Assembly: GCF_001653515.1 (NCBI RefSeq)
Contig: NZ_LYOY01000029.1
Location: 558,001 to 622,000 of the forward strand
Direction: 5' to 3'
Origin: Streptomyces sp. ERV7
Lineage (GTDB): Bacteria; Actinomycetota; Actinomycetes; Streptomycetales; Streptomycetaceae
DNA length: 64,000 bases
The notes under the pieces: model-generated
The model's input: the letters and a program-made list of their open reading frames with translations, nothing else
Told to the model about the DNA's origin: nothing
The model's database searches: none
Made by a program: the position numbers and the translations under genes
Shown here: piece by piece, positions 8,113 to 16,134 of the stretch
Numbering within the stretch: the first letter of the stretch is position 1
How the letters are laid out: every line of letters starts with the position of its first letter

Positions 8113-10101
8113 TCAGCCCACGTGGACGCGAGGACGCCGCTTCAGGTCCGGCTCGGCGCGCCGCAGCACCTCGCGGGTGACCGGGGCGACCTCGCCGTCG
8201 CCGAAGACCAGGAAGCGCAGCAGATGGCTGAGCGGATGGCCCTCGGTCCAGTTGAAGTAGGCGTGCGGCACCTCGCCGGTGCGCTCGCGCAGCTTCATCA
8301 TCACCGCCGCGATGGTGTTGGGCACCACCGCGCCCTCCACCCGCAGCCTGCGCACCCCGTGCTTCTCGTCGCCGTGCACGGTCAGCTCGGTGGTGAAGTC
8401 CGAGGAGTTCTGGACGAACACCTCCAGGAACAGCACCGGCCGCCCGTCCGGGATATGGGTCTCCTCGCGCTGGCTGTACTCCTTGGCGCGGTACTCCCGG
8501 GTGCTGTGCTCCTGCGGCTCGTTGGCGATCAGCCGCAGCGGCCCGCTCGCCGCCGCCTCGTCGATGAACCGGCTCGCCGCCTCGTCGAAGGTCACCTCGG
8601 TGGCCCGCAGCTCGAACGCCCGGTGCACCCGGGACGCGAACGAGGACAGCAGGATCGCCAGGATGAACAGCAGCGCGATCTTGAGACCGTCGGGCCGCTC
8701 GATGACATTGGTGACCAGGGTGTACGCGAAGACGGCGGTGATGACGCCGAACCCGACGGCGGCTCCCTTCCCGCCCCGGTGCAGTACGGCGACGGTCGAG
8801 GCGAACGCCGCCGAGAGCATCAGCACGAGCACCCCGGTGGCGTACGCGCCGCTCTGCGCGTCCACGTCGGCGTCGAACCACCAGGTGATGAAGAAGGCGA
8901 TGGCCACGAAGAGCAGCACCAGGGGGCGCACCGCGCGGGTCCACTCCGGGGCCATGCCGTAGCGCGGCAGATAGCGCGGGACGAGGTTGAGCAGCCCGGC
9001 CGTCGCCGACGCCCCGGCGAACCAGAGGATCGCGATGGTCGAGATGTCGTACACCGTGCCGAAGGCCTCGCCCAGGTGCTGGTGGGCCAGATAGGCGAGC
9101 GCGCGGCCGTTGGCGTCGCCGCCCGCCTTGAACTCGGCCTCCGGGATGAGGATCGTCGTGGCGAGACTGGAGACCAGCAGGAAGCCGCTCATCACCAGGG
9201 CCGCGGTGGTGAGCAGCTTGCGGGTGTCGCGGATGCGGCCGAGGGGCTTGGCGTACGTGTCGGAGGCGTCCCCGGTGATCTGCGGCATCACCGCCACGCC
9301 CGTCTCGAAGCCGGACATGCCGAGCGCGAGTTTGGGGAAGACGAGCAGCGCCACGCCGACCATCGCCAGCGGTGAGGAGTGCTCGGCGCTCGCGGCGTGC
9401 CACCAGTCGTCGACGACGACGGGCTCGGTGGCTATCTTGCCGACGGCGGTGGCCAGCACCACCAGGTTGAGCGTCAGATACACGGCCACGAGCACCACGG
9501 CGACGCCCATGGCCTCCTTGAACCCCTTGAGGAAGACCGCGCCGAGGGCCGCGACCAGGGCCAGCGTGATCCAGAGGTTGGAGCCGTGCAGCCAGTTCGG
9601 GGCGAAGGGGTTCTCCACCACGTGGGCCGAGGCGTCGGCCGCCGACAGGGTGATCGTGATCATGAAGTCGGTGGCCGCGAAGCCCAGCAGCACCAGGACG
9701 AAGATCTTCCCCGCCCACCAGGGCAGCAGCCGCTCCAGCATGGCGATGGAGCCCTCGCCGTTGGGGGACTCCTTGGCCACCCGCCGGTAGACCGGCAGCG
9801 CGCCGAGCAGGGTCAGCGCGATCAGTACGAGGGTGGCCATCGGGGAGAGCAGCCCGGCCGCGAGGGCCGCGATGCCCGGCTGGTAGCCGAGGGTGGAGAA
9901 GTAGTCGACACCCGTCAGGCACATCACCCGCCACCACGAGTGGCCCCGGTGCTCCTGCGGCGGGGTGCCGTGCGGTCCGGGGTGGCGGGCGGAGTGCTCG
10001 GAGAGGCCGTCCAGGAGCCAGGCCCGCCAGCGGCGGACGGCTGCCTCGCGTGCGGGCGGGGCGGCGACGGTATCCGGGGGCTCCATCTTGGTGCCGGTCA
10101 T
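8113..10101 (-). CDS. APC-superfamily amino acid permease with cytoplasmic C-terminal domain
   Basis: A 662-residue secondary transporter. About 12 membrane segments lie between residues ~60 and 490, beginning with the characteristic [30 protein letters not shown] ~170-residue soluble C-terminal domain ([19 protein letters not shown]... to the end) follows. The start at 10101 is preferred because GGAG lies 9 nt upstream; an ATG at 10116 has no clear ribosome site. The gene is divergent from glnA2. Since GlnA2 homologues act on polyamines or related amines, a role in amino acid or polyamine uptake is possible, but the substrate cannot be read. Confidence 0.88.
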   Translation of the reverse strand: MTGTKMEPPDTVAAPPAREAAVRRWRAWLLDGLSEHSARHPGPHGTPPQEHRGHSWWRVMCLTGVDYFSTLGYQPGIAALAAGLLSPMATLVLIALTLLGALPVYRRVAKESPNGEGSIAMLERLLPWWAGKIFVLVLLGFAATDFMITITLSAADASAHVVENPFAPNWLHGSNLWITLALVAALGAVFLKGFKEAMGVAVVLVAVYLTLNLVVLATAVGKIATEPVVVDDWWHAASAEHSSPLAMVGVALLVFPKLALGMSGFETGVAVMPQITGDASDTYAKPLGRIRDTRKLLTTAALVMSGFLLVSSLATTILIPEAEFKAGGDANGRALAYLAHQHLGEAFGTVYDISTIAILWFAGASATAGLLNLVPRYLPRYGMAPEWTRAVRPLVLLFVAIAFFITWWFDADVDAQSGAYATGVLVLMLSAAFASTVAVLHRGGKGAAVGFGVITAVFAYTLVTNVIERPDGLKIALLFILAILLSSFASRVHRAFELRATEVTFDEAASRFIDEAAASGPLRLIANEPQEHSTREYRAKEYSQREETHIPDGRPVLFLEVFVQNSSDFTTELTVHGDEKHGVRRLRVEGAVVPNTIAAVMMKLRERTGEVPHAYFNWTEGHPLSHLLRFLVFGDGEVAPVTREVLRRAEPDLKRRPRVHVG

Positions 10102-10281
10102 CCTGCGGTTCTCCATAGCCGTACTCGTTGGCAGTACTCGGGTCCGTGCCCGGTGGCCGTAATCGACCGTTGCGGGGACGTTTCTGCTTGCGACGAGCAG
10201 CGAGTATCCCCCACGGCCTCGCCCCGCGCGGCACCCGGTGCGAGTGTGGGGAGGCAACGTGCAACAGCTCATATGGGGTGC

Positions 10282-10297
10282 GTAATGTGTCGGTAAT
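10282..10297. promoter_or_regulatory. possible degenerate GlnR-type site
   Basis: GTAAT (10282-10286) and GTAAT (10293-10297) are separated by 6 nt, resembling the a-site/b-site layout (gTnAc-n6-GaAAc) of GlnR boxes. The site lies 79-94 bp before glnA2 in the divergent promoter region. The match is weak in both half-sites. Confidence 0.25.
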
Positions 10298-10375
10298 CCC
10301 GGGCCCTGATACTGATGGTTCCCCCTCATGCCCGGGCGGTGGTGCACAGACCGTCTGAACTGCAAGGATGTGGCT

Positions 10376-11737
10376 ATGGACAAGCAGCAGGAGTTCGTGC
10401 TCCGCACCCTCGAAGAGCGTGACATCCGGTTTGTGCGTTTGTGGTTCACCGATGTGCTCGGCTTCCTGAAGTCGGTCGCGGTGGCTCCTGCCGAACTGGA
10501 GCAGGCGTTCGACGAGGGCATCGGCTTCGACGGATCGGCCATCGAGGGCTTCGCCCGGGTGTACGAGTCCGACATGATCGCCAAGCCGGACCCGAGCACG
10601 TTCCAGATCCTGCCGTGGCGCGCCGAGGCCCCGGGCACCGCGCGGATGTTCTGCGACATCCTGATGCCCGACGGCTCCCCGTCCTTCGCGGACCCGCGCT
10701 TCGTCCTCAAGCGCATCCTCAACAAGACCTCGGACCTGGGCTTCACCTTCTACACCCACCCCGAGATCGAGTTCTTCCTGCTGAAGGACAAGCCGCTGGA
10801 CGGCACCCGCCCGGTGCCCGCCGACAACTCCGGCTACTTCGACCACACCCCGCAGAACGTTGGCATGGACTTCCGCCGCCAGGCGATCACCATGCTGGAG
10901 TCGATGGGCATCTCGGTAGAGTTCAGCCACCACGAGGGCGCGCCGGGCCAGCAGGAGATCGACCTGCGCTATGCGGACGCCCTCTCCACGGCCGACAACA
11001 TCATGACGTTCCGCCTGGTCATGAAGCAGGTGGCGCTTGAGCAGGGGGTCCAGGCGACCTTCATGCCGAAGCCGTTCTCGGAGTTCCCCGGCTCCGGTAT
11101 GCACACCCACCTCTCCCTCTTCGAGGGCGACCGCAACGCGTTCTACGAGTCGGGCGCCGAGTACCAGCTCTCCAAGGTCGGCCGCTCCTTCATCGCGGGC
11201 CTGCTCAAGCACGCCGCCGAGATCTCGGCCGTCACCAACCAGTGGGTCAACTCCTACAAGCGCATCTGGGGCGGCTCGGAGCGCACGGCGGGCGCGGGCG
11301 GCGAGGCCCCCTCGTACATCTGCTGGGGCCACAACAACCGCTCCGCGCTGATCCGGGTGCCGATGTACAAGCCCGGCAAGACCGGCTCCGCCCGCGTCGA
11401 GGTCCGCTCCCTGGACTCCGGCTGCAACCCCTACCTGGCGTACTCGCTGCTCCTCGCGTCCGGCCTCAAGGGCATCGAGGAGGGCTACGAGCTCCCGGCG
11501 GGCGCCGACGACGACGTCTGGGCGCTCACCGACTCCGAGCGCCGCGCGATGGGCATCGAGCCGCTGCCGCAGAACCTGGGCGAGGCGATCTCGCTGATGG
11601 AGCGCAGCGAACTGGTCGCCGAGACGCTCGGCGAGCACGTCTTCGACTTCTTCCTGCGCAACAAGAAGCAGGAGTGGGAGGAGTACCGCTCCGAGGTGAC
11701 CGCGTTCGAGCTGCGGAAGAACCTGCCGGTGCTGTAG
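10376..11737 (+). CDS. glnA2: glutamine synthetase-like protein GlnA2
   Basis: A 453-residue GSI-fold ligase with the hallmarks of the family: [10 protein letters not shown] near the N-terminus, metal ligands in [25 protein letters not shown] and [12 protein letters not shown], and the [10 protein letters not shown] and R-x-E (RVEVRSLD) segments near the active site. Sequence and genomic position match GlnA2 of Streptomyces, which published work describes as a gamma-glutamylpolyamine synthetase rather than a classical GS. The Tyr that GlnE adenylylates in GSI-beta enzymes is replaced (DDDVWALTD where N-L-Y-D-L-P is expected). Start ATG follows AAGGA. Divergent from the APC permease. Confidence 0.93.
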   Translation: MDKQQEFVLRTLEERDIRFVRLWFTDVLGFLKSVAVAPAELEQAFDEGIGFDGSAIEGFARVYESDMIAKPDPSTFQILPWRAEAPGTARMFCDILMPDGSPSFADPRFVLKRILNKTSDLGFTFYTHPEIEFFLLKDKPLDGTRPVPADNSGYFDHTPQNVGMDFRRQAITMLESMGISVEFSHHEGAPGQQEIDLRYADALSTADNIMTFRLVMKQVALEQGVQATFMPKPFSEFPGSGMHTHLSLFEGDRNAFYESGAEYQLSKVGRSFIAGLLKHAAEISAVTNQWVNSYKRIWGGSERTAGAGGEAPSYICWGHNNRSALIRVPMYKPGKTGSARVEVRSLDSGCNPYLAYSLLLASGLKGIEEGYELPAGADDDVWALTDSERRAMGIEPLPQNLGEAISLMERSELVAETLGEHVFDFFLRNKKQEWEEYRSEVTAFELRKNLPVL

Positions 11738-11851
11738 GGGCATTCGGGTCCGGCATTCGGGTGGTCCCGGCGGGCGGGTCCGGGCGGTGGGGTGTGTCAT
11801 GGCAGGGGCGGCCGGAAGCCGCCCGCGCCATGCACTGCGAGGAGCACCCCC

Positions 11852-12196
11852 ATGACCCAAGGCCTGAAGACGATCATCTACCCCGTCAAGGACATCGCCC
11901 GGGCGAAGGCCCTGTTCGGCGGGCTGCTGGGCGCCGAGCCCGTGATGGACGAGCCGTACTACGTGCAGTTCAACGCGGGCGGCCAGGAAGTCGGCCTCGA
12001 CCCCAACGGGCACGGCAAGGGGATGACGGGGCCGGTCCCCTACTGGCACGTCGACGACATCGAGAAGACCGTGAAGGCCCTGCTCGACGCGGGCGCGGAG
12101 TCGCTCCAGGACGTCCAGGACGTCGGCGGCGGGCGGCGGACGGCGTCGGTGAAGGACGCCGACGGCAACGTCATCGGGCTGGTCCAGCCGTCCTGA
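11852..12196 (+). CDS. VOC-family (glyoxalase-like) protein
   Basis: A 114-residue vicinal-oxygen-chelate protein with the single-domain pattern: an N-terminal KTIIYPVKDIARAKALFGGLLG, a central YYVQF...VGLDPN and a C-terminal ASVKDADGNVIGLVQPS with the conserved D-x-D-G-N turn. ATG at 11852 follows GAGGAG. Such proteins act as small dioxygenases, isomerases or resistance proteins; the substrate is not predictable. It lies 114 bp after glnA2, same strand. Confidence 0.88.
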   Translation: MTQGLKTIIYPVKDIARAKALFGGLLGAEPVMDEPYYVQFNAGGQEVGLDPNGHGKGMTGPVPYWHVDDIEKTVKALLDAGAESLQDVQDVGGGRRTASVKDADGNVIGLVQPS

Positions 12197-12308
12197 CGGG
12201 CGCGTGCGGCGGGGCCGCCCCCGCCGCCGGGCGGGAATACCGTCCGGCGGCGGCCGGTTGCGGCTGCTGAGAGCCAGCCGGTTCTGCCGTGCGACCAGAG
12301 GATTGACC

Positions 12309-12668
12309 ATGCCGTTCGTCCATGTCGAGTACTCGGAACGTCTCACCGAGACCTTCGACCGCCAGGCCTTCGCGCGCGAGGTGCACGCCGCCGCGCCGGC
12401 CATCGTCGACGCCCCGGGCGTGGCCTTCAAGAGCCGCTTCCGCCGGATAGAGGAGTCGTACTTCGGCGAGGGCGACGACGGCATCGACGCCGTCTTCGTC
12501 CAGCTCTCGATCCTCACCGGCCGTACCCCGGAGGCCCGCGAGAAGCTCGCCGAGACGGTCCGCGACATCGCCCTCAAGCACGCGACGGCCCCCGAGGGCC
12601 GCCGACTGCACCTCATGGTCGAGGTCCGCGAGATGGAGCGGGAGTCCTACCGCTTCCACAAGGACTAG
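12309..12668 (+). CDS. tautomerase-superfamily protein (CHMI-like)
   Basis: A 119-residue protein beginning Met-Pro (MPFVHVEYS), so Pro would become the N-terminal catalytic base after Met removal, as in 4-oxalocrotonate tautomerase and 5-carboxymethyl-2-hydroxymuconate isomerase (CHMI). Length and the segments VDAPGVAFKSRFRRIEESYFG and VFVQLSILTGRTPEAREKLAE fit the CHMI family. No aromatic-degradation cluster surrounds it, so the substrate is open. Start ATG at 12309 follows AGAGG. Confidence 0.83.
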   Translation: MPFVHVEYSERLTETFDRQAFAREVHAAAPAIVDAPGVAFKSRFRRIEESYFGEGDDGIDAVFVQLSILTGRTPEAREKLAETVRDIALKHATAPEGRRLHLMVEVREMERESYRFHKD

Positions 12669-12679
12669 CCGCCCCGCTC

Positions 12680-13711
12680 TCAGTCGAGGTACGCCGGCGC
12701 CAGCCCCGCCGTCAGCAGACGGCGGGGCTTGCCCGTGCCGTTGGCCGGGAGGGTGTAGAGGTCGGCTCCGTAGTCGCCCGGCAGGGAGTACGCCACCGTG
12801 CTGTCGTCCTGCCACACCAGCTGGTCGTCCACGCTGCGCGGCTCGGCCAGCGGGGTCTCGCGCATCGTGGCGAGGTCCAGGACGTACAGGCGCCAGGGCG
12901 CGTCCGTCGGGAGGCCCCGGACGCGCTTCTTGAAGGCGAGGCGGGTGCCGTCGGGGGAGAGGGAGGGGCACTCCAGGTTGGTGCGGAGCGTGGTGACCTT
13001 GCGCGAGGTGAGGTCGCCGTGGACCAGATACGTCTTCTTGGCCGTCGCCATCGTCGCGTAGAAGTGCTCGTCGTCGGCGAAGGTGACTCCCCAGAAGTTC
13101 ACGTCCGAGGCGCGGTACGGGTGCCCGTCGCGCTCGATCGCGAAGTCCTCCAGCGTCTTGGTCAGCTTGCCGGTGCGGGTGTCCAGGATCGCGGTGCGGG
13201 TGGAGAAGTCGGTGCCCGCGTACGAGTCGCCGCCCACGAAGACCGTCCAGGCGGCCAGATGGCCGGACGGGGAGACCCGCGCCCGGGTCGGGATGCCCGG
13301 CAGGCTGTAGTGGGCGCGCTCCTTGAGCCGCGCGTCCAGGATCACCGCACGGTAGCCGTCCCGCACCGCGCCCCGCTCGGCCTGCAGGCACACCCCGGTC
13401 CCGGCGGCGGCGTAGAAGCGCAGGCAGGTCACGCCGGAGGCGGTGCGCGGCCCCGACGGGTCGGCGGCCGGGACCGTGGCGAGCTCGTCGCGGTGCGGGC
13501 CCCAGGCCATGTTGCGGAAGACGATCCGGCGGCCGGAGCCCGGGGCGAGCGAGACCTCGCCGCCCCGCACCGGCGGGCCGCCCGCCTGGACCTGGTTCTT
13601 GCGGTCCTCGCGGCCCACCGCGTGCAGCACGGACGCGGTGGCCACGCCCGCGAGCACGACCAGGGCCGTCACCAGGACGATCAGCTTGTCGCGCAGGGTC
13701 AGCCGGGTCAT
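12680..13711 (-). CDS. membrane-anchored TolB-like beta-propeller protein
   Basis: 343 residues: one N-terminal membrane segment (LIVLVTALVVLAGVATASVL) and an external domain of WD/TolB-like blades. Repeated S-P-D/S-G motifs are visible (ARVSPSGHLAAWTVF, ECPSLSPDGTRLAFKKR, VWQDDSTVAYSLP). Such propellers bind proteins or peptides; no specific function is assigned. Its start overlaps the stop of the upstream MFS gene (ATGA), giving a coupled pair. The 3' end is 11 bp from the convergent tautomerase gene. Confidence 0.85.
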   Translation of the reverse strand: MTRLTLRDKLIVLVTALVVLAGVATASVLHAVGREDRKNQVQAGGPPVRGGEVSLAPGSGRRIVFRNMAWGPHRDELATVPAADPSGPRTASGVTCLRFYAAAGTGVCLQAERGAVRDGYRAVILDARLKERAHYSLPGIPTRARVSPSGHLAAWTVFVGGDSYAGTDFSTRTAILDTRTGKLTKTLEDFAIERDGHPYRASDVNFWGVTFADDEHFYATMATAKKTYLVHGDLTSRKVTTLRTNLECPSLSPDGTRLAFKKRVRGLPTDAPWRLYVLDLATMRETPLAEPRSVDDQLVWQDDSTVAYSLPGDYGADLYTLPANGTGKPRRLLTAGLAPAYLD

Positions 13712-14976
13712 GCGGGCCTACCTCCGTCGGTTTCGGCCGCGTCCGCCGGGCGCAGGAGCACCGCCCCCGCCGCGCACACCGCCAGCGCCACGGCCGCCGT
13801 GCCCAGCGCCGTCCGGTCGCCCCACGCCGTCCATGCCGCGCCGAACGCGATCGAGCAGACGAAGCGGGCCGACGCCTGACCGGTCTGGATCAACGCGAGC
13901 CCGCTGGAGCGCAGTTCGGCCGGGACGCCGCCCGCCGCCGCGGCCATCAGGACGCCGTCGGTCGCCGCGTAGAAGAGGCCGTGCAGGGCGAGGACGACAT
14001 ACGGCAGCGCGTCGCCGCGCCAGCCCGGCAGCAGCAGGGCGTACGCGCACAGCAGGGCCGCGTGGCCGCCGAGGAAGACCTGCCAGCGGCCCACCCGGTC
14101 GGCGAGGCGGCCCAGCGGGACGGCCAGCAGCAGGAACGCGGCCGCCGTCCCGAGCGGCAGCAGCGCGAACCAGCGGTCGGGCACGTCCAGGCGCCGCTGG
14201 AGCAGGAGGTAGACGAAGGAGTCGCTGACCGTGGCGAGCCCCAACAGGAGGGCGCAGAGCGCCAGTCGGCGCACCTCGCGCTCACCGAGCAGGGCGAGCG
14301 CCGCCTTCAGCGAGGCGCGCGGCGCGCCCGGGGCCCGCTCGGGGGCGGTGCGCCCGGGTACGAACAGCACCAGGACGAGGACGCCGACCGCCGCCACGCA
14401 GAAGCTCACGGTGAACACCGCGTCGTATCCGTCCACCGCCTGACGCAGAATCAGGAACGCGACCAGCGGGCCGAGCAGCGCGCCCGCCGTGTCCATCGCG
14501 CGGTGCACACCGAACGCCCGCCCGCGTGCCTCGGGTGCCGAGGCCAGCGAGATCATCGCGTCGCGCGGCGCCGTGCGCAGCCCCTTGCCCGTACGGTCGG
14601 CCGCGAGCACCGCGCCGATCACCGGCAGCGAACCGGCCACCAGGAGCAGGGGTTTGCACACCGCCGACAGTCCGTAACCGAGGACCGCGACGGACTTGTG
14701 GCGCCCGCCCCGGTCGGCCAGATGCCCGCCGACCAGGCGCACCAGCGCACTGAAGCCGTTGTAGACACCGTCGAGCAGGCCGAACCCGAGCGGTGACAGG
14801 CCCAGGCCCGTGACCAGGTAGAGCGGCAGGACGGCGGTGACCATCTCCGAGGAGACGTCGGTGATCAGGCTGACCGCGCCCAGGGCCAGCACGGTCGGGG
14901 CCACGGCGGACCGCCGCCCGGTGGTGAGCCGGGCGGCGGGGGCCGCGGGAGTGCTGCGGCTGTCTGCTACGTACAC
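13708..14976 (-). CDS. MFS transporter
   Basis: A 422-residue major facilitator with 12 hydrophobic segments and the loop motif GHLADRGGRHKS between TM2 and TM3, with a second GRLADRVGRWQV in the C-terminal half. Start GTG at 14976 is one base after the phosphoesterase stop, with no clear ribosome site, so translation probably couples to that gene. It overlaps the beta-propeller gene at its 3' end. Substrate unknown; drug or metabolite efflux is the usual annotation. Confidence 0.9.
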   Translation of the reverse strand: MYVADSRSTPAAPAARLTTGRRSAVAPTVLALGAVSLITDVSSEMVTAVLPLYLVTGLGLSPLGFGLLDGVYNGFSALVRLVGGHLADRGGRHKSVAVLGYGLSAVCKPLLLVAGSLPVIGAVLAADRTGKGLRTAPRDAMISLASAPEARGRAFGVHRAMDTAGALLGPLVAFLILRQAVDGYDAVFTVSFCVAAVGVLVLVLFVPGRTAPERAPGAPRASLKAALALLGEREVRRLALCALLLGLATVSDSFVYLLLQRRLDVPDRWFALLPLGTAAAFLLLAVPLGRLADRVGRWQVFLGGHAALLCAYALLLPGWRGDALPYVVLALHGLFYAATDGVLMAAAAGGVPAELRSSGLALIQTGQASARFVCSIAFGAAWTAWGDRTALGTAAVALAVCAAGAVLLRPADAAETDGGRPA

Positions 14977-14977
14977 G

Positions 14978-15868
14978 TCAGGAGGCCCAGATGCCCGTGA
15001 TGTCCGAGGCGTTGGCGGCCTGGCCGGCGTGCGTGGTGCCGTACATGTCCTCGATCGTGCGGAGCACGTTGTAGTGGTTGTACGTGGTCGAGGAGGTCGA
15101 GCCCGGGATGACCTGCTGGCCGTAGAGGACGGTCGGGATCTTGTTGCCCGCGAGCCGGTTGTCCTCGTCGAAGGTGACGACGAGCAGGCTGTTGTGGGTC
15201 TTGGCCCAGTCCGCGTACGCCTTCAGCTTGTTCTTCAGCCAGGTGTCACCGGTCGAGACCGAGCAGTCGTGCATGTCGCTGCACAGGTTCGGCACGACGA
15301 AGGAGACCTGCGGCAGCGTGGTGAAGTCGGTGGGGAACTGGGTCATCGTCTTGGCCGTGGAGGTCGGCACGTTGCTGAAGGCGAACCAGGGGTTGTGCTT
15401 GCGGGCGTACTTGCCGCTGCTGCACGTGGTGGAGCCCTGGCTGGGCAGGGTCTCGTTGTAGCTGCCCCAGGTCTTGCCCGCGGCGATCAGCTCGGAGCCC
15501 AGGTTGGCCGCGGAGCTGAAGCCGGGGGTGTAGCAGCTGTCGTCCGTGACGCCCTGGTTGCTGCCCGAGAAGAGCTGGAGGTAGTTGGGCTGGCTCGGGT
15601 GCGTGACGCCGAACGACTGCGTGAGGTTGGCGCCGCCGCTCTTCAGCGAGTTGATGTACGGGGCGCTTGAGCTGCCGATGACCTGGTTGTACGCGTGGTT
15701 CTCGAAGACCACCACCACGGTGTGGTCGGGGGTGGGCAGGACCGCCGTCGTCGACGCGGCGGACGTGCCCCCGAGCCCGGCCCACAGGCCGGCGGACGCG
15801 GCGGCGAGACCGAGGGCGGTGAAGAGGGCGGTGCGGGTACGGCGGCGGGGTATGGACCAGCCGGACAC
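14978..15868 (-). CDS. secreted phosphoesterase-family (acid phosphatase-like) protein
   Basis: 296 residues. A Tat-like RRR leader and hydrophobic core (ALFTALGLAAASAGLWAGLGG) give secretion. The mature part is a PF04185-type phosphoesterase: HTVVVVFENHAYNQVIGSSSAPYIN (first metal site), THPSQPNYLQLFSG, VPNLCSDMHDCSV and VTFDEDNR (metal ligands). It probably releases phosphate from extracellular esters. Start GTG at 15868 has GGAGG 8 nt upstream. First gene of an apparent three-gene run with MFS and propeller genes. A PhoP-box-like repeat lies ~90 bp upstream, consistent with phosphate control. Confidence 0.9.
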   Translation of the reverse strand: MSGWSIPRRRTRTALFTALGLAAASAGLWAGLGGTSAASTTAVLPTPDHTVVVVFENHAYNQVIGSSSAPYINSLKSGGANLTQSFGVTHPSQPNYLQLFSGSNQGVTDDSCYTPGFSSAANLGSELIAAGKTWGSYNETLPSQGSTTCSSGKYARKHNPWFAFSNVPTSTAKTMTQFPTDFTTLPQVSFVVPNLCSDMHDCSVSTGDTWLKNKLKAYADWAKTHNSLLVVTFDEDNRLAGNKIPTVLYGQQVIPGSTSSTTYNHYNVLRTIEDMYGTTHAGQAANASDITGIWAS

Positions 15869-15952
15869 GGCGGTACCTCCGGTGAGGGGGATTGTGGGGG
15901 GCGGTGCACCGAGAGGTTAGGGCGGGCTGTTGAAGACGGGAAGATCCTTGCG

Positions 15953-15970
15953 GGTGAAGGTAGTGGGAAC
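15953..15970 (-). promoter_or_regulatory. PhoP-box-like direct repeat
   Basis: On the minus strand the sequence reads GTTCCCA-CTAC-CTTCACC, two 7-nt units with 4-nt spacing, close to the Streptomyces PhoP box (GTTCACC repeats every 11 nt). It lies ~85-102 bp before the phosphoesterase start. Confidence 0.45.
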
Positions 15971-15990
15971 GAATGGGGTTGTTCGCTGTC

Positions 15991-16120
15991 CGCGGGCCGT
16001 CCCCAACCGGTCGCGCAGTTCCCCGCGGTAAAGGCCTATGGCTGAGCTGGATTCTCCGGCTGCGACCAACGCCCTGAGGGGCGCGGGGAACTGCGCGCCC
16101 AGCCCACCACCGGCCCGCAG
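15991..16120. repeat. long inverted-repeat element (degenerate left arm)
   Basis: The left arm at 15991-16028 is diverged or shortened. The right arm at 16077-16120 is intact. The 48-bp centre shares CTGAGCTGG and TTCTCCGGCTGC with the copy at 60.69-60.74 kb, showing that the whole element is homologous and not only its arms. It sits between the phosphoesterase promoter region and the 3' end of glnE. Confidence 0.85.
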
Positions 16121-16134
16121 CCGCCCCCAAAGCG

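Noticed and set aside
7550-12616. A 1688-codon open frame on the minus strand across the permease and glnA2
   Set aside because: It is antisense or out of frame to genes with clear families; long stop-free frames are expected at this G+C content, and its residue composition (Arg/Ala/Gly-rich) has no domain.
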